DNA of 12,104 bases, taken from Bacteriovorax stolpii. GTDB lineage: Bacteria; Bdellovibrionota; Bacteriovoracia; Bacteriovoracales; Bacteriovoracaceae. This document shows, in pieces, positions 1 to 5,397 of this stretch. Both the position numbers and the translations under genes were made by a program. The notes beneath the pieces were generated by a model. The model was not told where the DNA came from, searched no databases, and worked only from the letters and a program-made list of their open reading frames with translations. Numbering within the stretch: position 1 is the stretch's first letter; the number at the start of each line of letters is the position of its first letter. The stretch covers positions 1 through 12,104 of the forward strand of contig CAMDDI010000091.1 in assembly GCA_945890905.1 (NCBI GenBank). The letters are read 5' to 3'.

Positions 1-61
1 ACCGCTTAAGACATCATCTTGTGAGCTTAGAAGATTTTTGAAGTGGCACCAGTGGAAATAA
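1..61 (+). CDS. possible 3' end of a + strand gene (partial)
   Basis: One + strand frame is open from base 2 to a TAA at 59-61. It would encode the last 19 residues of a protein beginning outside the window, ending in KWHQWK. The terminator hairpin starts three bases after this stop, which is what a gene end would look like. A second frame is open until a TGA at 39-41 (ending LVSLEDF) and is equally possible as the true gene end. A stretch this short cannot be tested by coding statistics, and no family is recognisable. Confidence 0.25.
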   Translation, partial: PLKTSSCELRRFLKWHQWK

Positions 62-134
62 AAAAAGCCTCCATTCGGAGGCTTTATGTGTGTGTGCAGG
101 AAATTAAAGCTTTCAAAAAAATTTAAGCGTTAAT
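57..134 (-). ncRNA. candidate small RNA ending at the 64-85 terminator
   Basis: The 164-base gap between the two terminators holds no plausible gene; the only ATG frames I found on the - strand are about 8 codons or shorter. It does contain a promoter-like pair on the - strand (TTGACG at 165-170, TTTAAT at 141-146, 18-base spacer). Transcription from about 134 would give an RNA of roughly 75-80 nt ending in the strong hairpin and U-tract at 64-57. The body has a U-rich single-stranded stretch (about 118-126 on the complement). No known sRNA family is recognised. The call rests only on a weak promoter plus a strong terminator. Confidence 0.25.
64..85. terminator. intrinsic terminator, probably bidirectional, better on the - strand
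   Basis: A perfect 9-bp stem (AAAGCCTCC at 64-72, GGAGGCTTT at 77-85) closes a 4-base loop. Read on the - strand it continues into TTTTATTT, a good U-tract. Read on the + strand the stem ends in TTT and continues ATGTGTG, a poor tail. It could end a + strand gene stopping at 61, but its better orientation implies a - strand transcript arriving from the right. The 39-residue gene already has its own terminator at 257-292, so that transcript may be a separate short RNA. Confidence 0.8.
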
Positions 135-140
135 AGGTTC

Positions 141-170
141 ATTAAACATGTCAAAAGAAGTGGTCGTCAA
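141..170 (-). promoter_or_regulatory. possible sigma70-type promoter for the candidate small RNA
   Basis: On the - strand TTGACG (170-165) is followed after 18 bases by TTTAAT (146-141). The -35 matches five of six consensus bases. The -10 also matches five, but it lacks the important second-position A. The predicted start is near 134, and no other gene lies downstream before the 64-85 terminator. Confidence 0.25.
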
Positions 171-256
171 ACACAAAACACTAGATCTGGTATTTTAAAT
201 CGTCATTAATCTGACACTGCATGTGGTTTCATCGACTTTGCTATTCGCACAAAAAA

Positions 257-292
257 AAAGCCCCTCGCAACATCACTGTTACGAGGGGCTTT
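257..292 (-). terminator. intrinsic terminator of the 39-residue basic protein gene
   Basis: AAAGCCCCTCG (257-267) pairs with CGAGGGGCTTT (282-292). Beyond one C/A mismatch, three more pairs (269-271 with 278-280) leave the 6-base loop at 272-277. On the - strand the stem runs into nine T residues (259-251), a textbook rho-independent terminator. It lies 13 bases downstream of the stop codon at 306-308. Confidence 0.88.
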
Positions 293-305
293 GATTAAGC
301 TTTTA

Positions 306-425
306 CTATTTTCCGGCGTGGGCCTTGAGGAGCTTTCTCTTACGTGCAAGACGTTTAAGCTTCAAGCCGCTCTTTTTGTTTTTAGTAGCTTTCTTCGCTG
401 GGCGCGACTTTTTTAACTTTTTCAT
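306..425 (-). CDS. very small, highly basic protein (39 aa), function unknown
   Basis: ATG (425-423) to TAG (308-306) encodes 39 residues starting MKKLKKSRPAKK and ending KAHAGK. By count 19 of 39 residues are Lys or Arg and none is Asp or Glu. The case for a real gene is strong despite its size: a perfect AGGAGG ribosome binding site (436-431) five bases before the ATG, a -10-like TATAGT at 463-458, and a dedicated terminator at 257-292. Such composition is typical of small ribosome-associated or nucleic-acid-coating proteins, so an RNA- or DNA-binding role is inferred. It does not match the bL34, bTHX or Sra sequences I can recall, so no family is assigned. It is divergent from the gene at 499. 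Confidence 0.75.
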   Translation of the reverse strand: MKKLKKSRPAKKATKNKKSGLKLKRLARKRKLLKAHAGK

Positions 426-457
426 GAAATCCTCCTCAAATTAACAATTCAAACGAG

Positions 458-465
458 ACTATAAT
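458..465. promoter_or_regulatory. overlapping divergent -10 elements
   Basis: The + strand reads a perfect TATAAT at 460-465; the - strand reads TATAGT over 463-458, so the two -10 hexamers share four bases. Neither has a convincing -35 at normal spacing: the + strand TTAACA at 441-446 is only 13 bases away, and the - strand TTTTCA is about 15 bases away. Predicted starts near 472 (+) and 451 (-) would give leaders of about 26 bases to both ATG codons, each with room for the ribosome binding site. Confidence 0.5.
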
Positions 466-498
466 AAAAGAAAGCCTTTGAAAACGATAGGACGTCAT

Positions 499-1317
499 AT
501 GCATGCATTCTTTTTGATCTTTTTTATGCCTCTCTCAGGGTTTACCCAAGTTAATACGCGAATTGAGGTCATTCCCAACCCCCAATCCCTCGAAGACTTC
601 GATCACCAGTTCAAAGGATGTCCTGAAAATTCAGAATGTGACCCAGTTATGGGCCTTCAGCTGAAAAACTGGAATGAAGTCTTAAAGAAGCTCGGGGAAC
701 CTAAAGAAGAGAAAATCACTGATCTTAAAAAGGCCCAAGTCTTAGAATTGTTCCGCCAAAAGTATGGTCTACCCGTGAAATTTTATACTTATCAAAAGTC
801 TCAGCTGGGGTTTAAACCCGTGCTCTACAGCTCTGCATGTAAAAATCACAACTCAAAAAACCCTGCACTTAAAGTTCTTGAAGGTATCTCGTTTATTAAA
901 GCTTTAACTAAAGATAAGGCCATGGTTTGGCGAGATCAGGCCCTCATTGAAGTGCCAACCAAAGACCTTGTAATGTCTCAACCTGTTCAAGTCTATTATG
1001 AGTCCACACCTACAACTTACTATTTGCCCATTAGTGATCAGCCACTATTTATTAAAAACAAAGAACTCATTGTTATCCGTGAAGATGAAGGAATGTTCTA
1101 CGCTTTGAACGTGGCAGCTTCTGGAGAATGGAAAGTTGTGGCACAGGATTTTAAAAACTTAAGTCAGTGGGAAAACAAAAGAGAGAATGTGCCATGTCCA
1201 CTTCCTAAGGCGAAAGTATTACCTGCGCCTTTTGAAGTAGAATTTTGTAAAACCATCTGGAACGAAGACACAAAGAAAACTGTCATCGTGAAAATGTATG
1301 AGGGCTGTACTATTTAA
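499..1317 (+). CDS. exported protein of unknown function
   Basis: The 272-residue product begins MHAFFLIFFMPLSGFTQ, a short hydrophobic export signal, so the mature protein is probably periplasmic or secreted. I chose ATG 499 because AGGA (489-492) lies six bases upstream and the TATAAT at 460-465 gives a normal leader. An in-frame TTG at 478 would add MKTIGRH, giving a more basic n-region but leaving almost no leader; it remains possible. The mature part has six cysteines (a CPENSEC pair near the N-terminus, then SAC, PCP, FCK and a final EGC three residues from the end), which suits disulfide bonding outside the cytoplasm. No domain is recognised, and it shows no evident similarity to the nearby lipoproteins. 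Its stop overlaps the end of the convergent lipoprotein gene by 8 bases. Confidence 0.82.
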   Translation: MHAFFLIFFMPLSGFTQVNTRIEVIPNPQSLEDFDHQFKGCPENSECDPVMGLQLKNWNEVLKKLGEPKEEKITDLKKAQVLELFRQKYGLPVKFYTYQKSQLGFKPVLYSSACKNHNSKNPALKVLEGISFIKALTKDKAMVWRDQALIEVPTKDLVMSQPVQVYYESTPTTYYLPISDQPLFIKNKELIVIREDEGMFYALNVAASGEWKVVAQDFKNLSQWENKRENVPCPLPKAKVLPAPFEVEFCKTIWNEDTKKTVIVKMYEGCTI

Positions 1318-1984
1318 CCAGAGTGACGTTTCTCTCAACAGTTTTGCCACCACTGCAACCCACTTGAGAAGACACAAAGCGGCTCTCAAAGTATCCTGCA
1401 TAAGCATCACTACCGTTGACATTGAATTTAATCCAATCACTGGTGTGATGTTGATAATTTATTGTACCCGCTACTAGAGACCCTGTTTTAACCAAAAGAC
1501 ATCGGGTAGTTGAACTGGACGAACACTGACTTGAATCTGCAGTATTAAAGAATGCCATTGATAAACCTCCTGCATCTAAAGCAACTCTGTCCATTCCCCC
1601 ACTATTACAAATTTTTGATACGATTCCAGAGCTTGAAGTTTCAATTTCAGAGAATGGGAAGCTTGCTCCTGAATCAGCATAGAACGCCAGACCTGCTCCT
1701 CGATTTTGAATGTGGGCCAAGATAGGAGTTGGTTCACTCAGATTATTTTCAGAACAAGGCTTTGAAGAGTATAAAAAATTGAAGTCTCGATAGTCGTTTG
1801 AAAGACGGGCAGTTTTGAAGGCAACGGCATCACAGATCATTTTTAGTTTTTCAACATCGGAGGGAGACAGAGGCTGGGCGGTTCCTTCAAAAAGACCACC
1901 TAGGCCAGAATTCTTTTTAGGCTGCTTTATTTTTCCGCAACTCAGAGCTGCCATGGCAAAAATTAAGATGAAAAATAATTTCAT
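1310..1984 (-). CDS. putative lipoprotein, six-cysteine family, paralogue 1
   Basis: The 224-residue product starts MKLFFILIFAMAALSC; Cys16 lies in a good lipobox (ALSC), so the mature protein should be lipid-anchored after signal peptidase II cleavage. An ATG four codons upstream (1996) is possible. I chose 1984 because GGGGG lies just before it and the paralogue has the same CACTTATGAA context at its start. Six further cysteines (51, 77, 126, 154, 162, 210) match those of the next gene in order and almost in spacing. Shared blocks include ExxxSGIxxxIC (residues 115-126), DAG near 137, CLLxxTG near 162, DWxKFxV near 183 and a GxFxxRxVxS stretch near 197. The family is not recognised. It is last in a three-lipoprotein operon, 69 bases downstream of its paralogue, with a hairpin between. 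Confidence 0.85.
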   Translation of the reverse strand: MKLFFILIFAMAALSCGKIKQPKKNSGLGGLFEGTAQPLSPSDVEKLKMICDAVAFKTARLSNDYRDFNFLYSSKPCSENNLSEPTPILAHIQNRGAGLAFYADSGASFPFSEIETSSSGIVSKICNSGGMDRVALDAGGLSMAFFNTADSSQCSSSSTTRCLLVKTGSLVAGTINYQHHTSDWIKFNVNGSDAYAGYFESRFVSSQVGCSGGKTVERNVTLVK

Positions 1985-1996
1985 AAGTGCCCCCAT

Positions 1997-2020
1997 ACAA
2001 TTTAATTCTCATTAAATTGT
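1997..2020 (-). promoter_or_regulatory. perfect 10-bp inverted repeat with GAGA loop upstream of a start codon
   Basis: ACAATTTAAT and ATTAAATTGT form a perfect 10-bp stem closing a 4-base loop that reads GAGA (a GNRA tetraloop) in the - strand transcript. It lies immediately upstream of the ATG at 1996 and 12 bases before the preferred start at 1984. There is no U-tract after it on the - strand, so it is not a standard terminator. It could be an RNA processing or stability element between two operon genes, or a DNA operator. Confidence 0.5.
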
Positions 2021-2053
2021 CCTTTTATTTCAAAGGGCTCGGCAACACTTATT

Positions 2054-2713
2054 TTATCTGAGAGTAGCGACGTTAACTGTGTACTTATTCTGCCCGCATA
2101 CAGAGTCAGATTCCACTCGTCTATCAACAAAAAATCCGTAATGAGGAAGAGCTGAATCTACCTGGAACTTGACCCAGTCTTTGTTAGATACTTTGAAGCT
2201 TGCACCAGAAGGAGTTCCTGTATCAATCAGAAGGCACATTTCCCCGTTTCCTGGGTTGCAATCTGAACTAGAAACCCCAGAACTTGTGTACCAAACAGCA
2301 TTTCCTGCGTCCGATCTAAATGAATCAGTACCAGTAGAGAGATTGGCACAAATTTCTTTCATGATCCCGCTGTTGCGAGTTTCCACATCGGGAAACACAA
2401 AAGTGGCTGAGCCCTCTTTGAACTTCACATAGCTGCTTGATTGATTATCAATAGTCACCATGGCCAGACGTGAGACCGAGAGCTTAGCATCTTCGCAGGA
2501 CTTGCTAGCGACACTGAAAGTATAAGTTAAGCTTGGAGAAGCAGTAATGCTGGCATACTTTGCATCAAGAGATGAACAAATCAAAGACAATCTGGCCGAT
2601 TCATCAGAACTTAATGCCTGAGGGGCAAAAGAGCGGATTTGTCCTAGTCTAGATGAAGTGGTTTTATATTTTCCACATCCAACTAAGAGGGCCAGAATAA
2701 GAATCTTGTTCAT
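2054..2713 (-). CDS. putative lipoprotein, six-cysteine family, paralogue 2
   Basis: The 219-residue product begins MNKILILALLVGC, a short lipoprotein signal with Cys13 in an LVGC lipobox. The mature part contains exactly six cysteines (46, 73, 122, 152, 160, 206). Intervals are 27, 49, 30, 8 and 46, against 26, 49, 28, 8 and 48 in the downstream paralogue. Shared blocks are PQALS near 31, FPDVETRNSGIMKEIC (107-122), SDAG (134-137), MCLLIDTG (159-166), DWVKFQVD (179-186) and a C-terminal VxRxVxS...C region. An extracytoplasmic disulfide-stabilised domain is inferred; no named family is recognised. AAGG in the last codons of the preceding gene serves as ribosome binding site, and only five bases separate the two genes, so they are co-translated. 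Confidence 0.87.
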   Translation of the reverse strand: MNKILILALLVGCGKYKTTSSRLGQIRSFAPQALSSDESARLSLICSSLDAKYASITASPSLTYTFSVASKSCEDAKLSVSRLAMVTIDNQSSSYVKFKEGSATFVFPDVETRNSGIMKEICANLSTGTDSFRSDAGNAVWYTSSGVSSSDCNPGNGEMCLLIDTGTPSGASFKVSNKDWVKFQVDSALPHYGFFVDRRVESDSVCGQNKYTVNVATLR

Positions 2714-2718
2714 AAGTG

Positions 2719-3453
2719 TTACCTTGTTACCAATTTGTTCTTCACAAAATTATTTCTCAAGCGACTGGCCTCTGTCACATACCTTTCAAACCATTCTGTG
2801 TGAGTCAGCTTGATAAAGCGTGATTCTTCTGGAAGAGCAAAAATTTGGCCTGATTGACCTTGGAGCATTTTCAAAAGATAGAAATTTGCGAAAACCGGAA
2901 TTTTTAGAACTGATGCCATAGCGGCCGGCTTCATATGAAATGACTTATTATTTGCGTAATGAGTAATAAGGTTGTCGAACTTATAGTAGTTATCACTGAG
3001 TCCCTCTTCGCAGAGGATATTGAGCTCTTCTCTTAGGCTCTCGTGATAATTTTTTAAAGGAAATTTACGATTGAATGCGAGTTCAGGAAAAAAGTTTTTT
3101 CCTTCAGCATCAATAGAAGATTCTTTGGCAAAACTCACCTTAGGAACTAGGTAAGCATCAGTTTCAATTTTATCGTGATGAAATTGAGGACAAAACTCAA
3201 GACTGTTGGTTTGATTTAAGTAAGCACCAATGGTGAGGTACTGATGATAGAGGGAGCTAAAATAGACACGGCGGGCGGATTTGCCTTCTTCGGCTTCAAT
3301 CACAGGAGCTGCGGCCGGAGAGCGCGCCACATTTTGTTGAATGGTTTCTAAAAGCTCTGTGGCATAAGAAAAATGGACCTCTTTCGGAGCTTCATTAAAG
3401 TGCGAACAAGAGATTAGTGAGAAACCAAGAACTGCCAATGATATTTTTTGCAT
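2719..3453 (-). CDS. putative lipoprotein of unknown function, first gene of lipoprotein operon
   Basis: The 244-residue product starts MQKISLAVLGFSLISC; Cys16 in the LISC lipobox predicts lipid anchoring. The rest is soluble and mixed in composition, with two mature cysteines (in LEFCPQF and NILCEEG) and no transmembrane segment. Aromatic and histidine residues cluster in the middle and C-terminal parts (SLYHQYL, QFHHDK, THTEWFERYV). I do not recognise the family, and it is not similar to the two downstream lipoproteins. ATG 3453 is preceded by AAGAGG at 3464-3459, a good ribosome binding site, but that site is fully paired within a 14-bp leader hairpin (3459-3492). Translation is therefore a likely control point. 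It leads the operon of three lipoproteins and is divergent from the EVE-domain gene. Confidence 0.83.
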   Translation of the reverse strand: MQKISLAVLGFSLISCSHFNEAPKEVHFSYATELLETIQQNVARSPAAAPVIEAEEGKSARRVYFSSLYHQYLTIGAYLNQTNSLEFCPQFHHDKIETDAYLVPKVSFAKESSIDAEGKNFFPELAFNRKFPLKNYHESLREELNILCEEGLSDNYYKFDNLITHYANNKSFHMKPAAMASVLKIPVFANFYLLKMLQGQSGQIFALPEESRFIKLTHTEWFERYVTEASRLRNNFVKNKLVTR

Positions 3454-3458
3454 AGATA

Positions 3459-3492
3459 CCTCTTAAAGAATCTTCTCGGACTCCCTAAGAGG
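3459..3492 (-). promoter_or_regulatory. leader hairpin burying the ribosome binding site of the lipoprotein operon
   Basis: In the - strand transcript the 14 bases from 3492 to 3479 pair without interruption with the 14 bases from 3472 to 3459, leaving a 6-base loop CGAGAA. Eleven pairs are Watson-Crick and three are G-U. The 3' arm contains the AAGAGG ribosome binding site, five bases before ATG 3453. The three G-U pairs would be A-C mismatches in an RNA from the other strand, so the fold suits the - strand transcript specifically. A transcription start upstream of 3492 is required; I found no clear promoter there. Confidence 0.6.
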
Positions 3493-3530
3493 AACTTGAT
3501 TAACCATCTTTTTTTATCCAATATAGAGGC

Positions 3531-3995
3531 ATGAACTACTGGTTAATGAAATCTGAGCCCGATGTTTTCTCTTTTGAGGACCTCAAAAAGCGTCCGAAAC
3601 AGACTGAGCCCTGGAATGGTGTGCGCAACTATCAGGCCCGCAATTTCATGCGAGATAGTATGAAAGAAGGTGATATTATTCTTTTCTATCATTCAAGTTG
3701 CGAAATTCCTGGAGTGGCCGGACTGGCCAAGGTCTCATCTGCTCCCTACCCCGATAGCACCCAATTTGATAAAAAGTCCGAGTATTTTGATCCGAAGGCC
3801 ACCAAAGAAGTTCCCCGCTGGTTTTTAGTGGATGTAACTTTCCATCAGGACCTCAAGCACCATGTGCCCTTGTCGGATCTTAAAACCTGTAAGGATCTTG
3901 AAGCAATGAGACTGCTTCAACCAGGTAACCGGCTTTCAATTTTGCCAGTTACCCATGAAGAATTTATTGTGATTAAAAAACTAGGATCTAATTAA
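3531..3995 (+). CDS. EVE domain-containing protein (THYN1-like, PUA-like fold)
   Basis: This 154-residue protein is a complete single EVE domain. Recognisable motifs run from the first residues: NYWLMKSEP (2-10), a DL pair at 17-18, WNGVRNYQARNFMR (28-41), the GD before a beta strand (48-49), FYHSSC...PGVAGLAKV (52-68), PRWFLVDV near 95 and LQPGNRLSILPVT near 129. EVE proteins belong to the PUA-like superfamily; family members bind modified bases in DNA or RNA, and a base-binding role is inferred here. The start matches the family N-terminus exactly, although the GAGG upstream (3526-3529) is only one base from ATG, too close for normal initiation. Transcription may start at or near the ATG. 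Its stop overlaps the convergent carboxypeptidase gene by 8 bases. Confidence 0.94.
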   Translation: MNYWLMKSEPDVFSFEDLKKRPKQTEPWNGVRNYQARNFMRDSMKEGDIILFYHSSCEIPGVAGLAKVSSAPYPDSTQFDKKSEYFDPKATKEVPRWFLVDVTFHQDLKHHVPLSDLKTCKDLEAMRLLQPGNRLSILPVTHEEFIVIKKLGSN

Positions 3996-5298
3996 GAGCT
4001 TGGTAGTTACCGTTTCCTCGAACCTTTCCACTTTCAACTTTCATATTGATCAATTGAGAGGCACCACTTTTTTCTTTAATTGAGAGAGTGTAACTTCCTT
4101 CCGGCAATACTTTGTAAAATTCAGAACGATTGAAGGCAAAACTACCCAAGTCTTTTGAAACTGGCGAAGTTTGTTTGATCACAACCGCACCCTCAACATT
4201 TCCACGGGCAAACTTAAATCCAGCACCTTGATGAATCTGCTTCATGTACCAAACCATGGAGTCGCGGTTGCTAGCATAAAATCCAGGTATTTCTGAAAAT
4301 CTTGGCCACTTTGCATGAGAGAGTTCAATGGTAATTTGAAGATCATTATGCCAGATATAACTCCAGTCCTGCATTCCCCCTTTCACAACATACCAAGCTG
4401 CTCCGTTAGTCACACCACCTTCAAATTCAGAAGATCTGCGCATTTCGGGATTGAGTTCTGAATATCCTAAAGAGAGCTCTTTGATAAAATCATTAAGTGG
4501 ATGAAGGTCGTATCTGGAGTCCCATGGATAATTGGCCACAATAGTTCCCCCATGGAAGTTAGCAGAGAGGGAAAACTGGCGTGAAACCTGAAACTGCATC
4601 ATGAGTTGAGTTTCAAGAGCTCGACCATTGGTGGTATTGGCATCTTGATCTACTATCTCAGGAAAGTTTCGGTTAAGATCAATCCTTTTTGCATTGGCCC
4701 TTTGTTTAAGATGTGATCCATCTGGATTCATAGAGGGCATGATAAAAATTTCTGTGTTGTTAATGAGCTCCGTGAGTTCAGCATCTGAACCGTACTTGCT
4801 GGCCATCTCTTCGATCAAATTAAGAGTTAATTCACGTCCTGTGATTTCATCTCCGTGCATAGACGAGATGTATTTAAATTCTGGCTCAACTTCTTCTACT
4901 CCCGGATTATCTGAAATCTTCACCATCAAAAGCTCTCTGCCTTGAACAGATTTTCCAATGGTAAATAGTCGAATGATGTTGGGATATTTGGCAGCTATGG
5001 CCTGAAGTCGTCCAACCATCATTTCGTAAGTCGGAAAATCAGCGTAAGCTGTTTTGTTGATTTCTTTCATATCAAAATAAACGATGTTTTTCTCATCGAG
5101 ATATTTTTTTAAACCGATATCACCGAAGAGTTCAAAGCCATGCGAACTCACGTGATCGATTTCTACAGAGCCTGAAAGGATGAGATCTCTTAGGACTTCA
5201 GGTTTTTGTCCTACGACAAAAACTTCTTCGTGGATTTGTACAGAAGCAAAAGAAGTCGCACTCGCAACCATGAGCATAAAGGCAAAAAAGCGTTTCAT
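3988..5298 (-). CDS. secreted zinc carboxypeptidase, M14 family, with C-terminal transthyretin-like domain
   Basis: The 436-residue enzyme is predicted to remove C-terminal residues from peptides or proteins outside the cytoplasm. It starts MKRFFAFMLMVASATSFAS, a signal peptide cleaved near residue 19. Catalytic signatures are intact: zinc ligands H148 and E151 (in SMHGDE) and H249 (in NFHGG), substrate-binding NR at 209-210 (in DLNRNFPE), NPDG at 191-194, and catalytic E325 (in TIELS). The last 75 or so residues (from about GAGFKFA) resemble the transthyretin-like domain of the M14B (carboxypeptidase N/D) subfamily. ATG 5298 has AAGGA eight bases upstream; the in-frame TTG at 5355 lies in the promoter region and would precede the signal peptide by 19 odd residues. 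It is a single gene downstream of bamB, with its own possible promoter. Confidence 0.93.
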   Translation of the reverse strand: MKRFFAFMLMVASATSFASVQIHEEVFVVGQKPEVLRDLILSGSVEIDHVSSHGFELFGDIGLKKYLDEKNIVYFDMKEINKTAYADFPTYEMMVGRLQAIAAKYPNIIRLFTIGKSVQGRELLMVKISDNPGVEEVEPEFKYISSMHGDEITGRELTLNLIEEMASKYGSDAELTELINNTEIFIMPSMNPDGSHLKQRANAKRIDLNRNFPEIVDQDANTTNGRALETQLMMQFQVSRQFSLSANFHGGTIVANYPWDSRYDLHPLNDFIKELSLGYSELNPEMRRSSEFEGGVTNGAAWYVVKGGMQDWSYIWHNDLQITIELSHAKWPRFSEIPGFYASNRDSMVWYMKQIHQGAGFKFARGNVEGAVVIKQTSPVSKDLGSFAFNRSEFYKVLPEGSYTLSIKEKSGASQLINMKVESGKVRGNGNYQALN

Positions 5299-5304
5299 CG
5301 TGAA

Positions 5305-5327
5305 ATTCCTTTGTTGATTAAAGGAAT
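5305..5327 (-). repeat. 8-bp inverted repeat in the carboxypeptidase leader/promoter
   Basis: ATTCCTTT (5305-5312) and AAAGGAAT (5320-5327) are perfect inverted repeats around a 7-base spacer. The arm nearer the gene contains the AAGGA ribosome binding site. If transcription starts at about 5319, as the possible promoter suggests, only one arm is transcribed and the repeat would act as DNA (operator). If transcription starts further upstream, it would be an RNA hairpin hiding the binding site. Confidence 0.4.
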
Positions 5328-5355
5328 GGTATCCTGGGCCAAAAGGGAAAAGCAA
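5326..5355 (-). promoter_or_regulatory. possible sigma70-type promoter of the carboxypeptidase gene
   Basis: On the - strand TTGCTT (5355-5350) and TACCAT (5331-5326) are separated by 18 bases; each matches four of six consensus positions. The predicted start near 5319 gives a leader of about 20 bases with the ribosome binding site inside it. The 99-base gap after bamB shows no clear terminator, so read-through from bamB is also possible. Confidence 0.35.
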
Positions 5356-5397
5356 AGCCTCATGATGAAATGAGAGAGTTTTTTAGATGATTAATTT

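Noticed and set aside
86..250. Very short open frames in the gap between the two terminators
   Set aside because: The - strand ATG frames I found are about 8 codons or shorter, without ribosome binding sites.
5299..5355. N-terminal extension of the M14 carboxypeptidase from a TTG at 5355
   Set aside because: It would place 19 untypical residues before a normal signal peptide and lies on the promoter; ATG 5298 has its own ribosome binding site.
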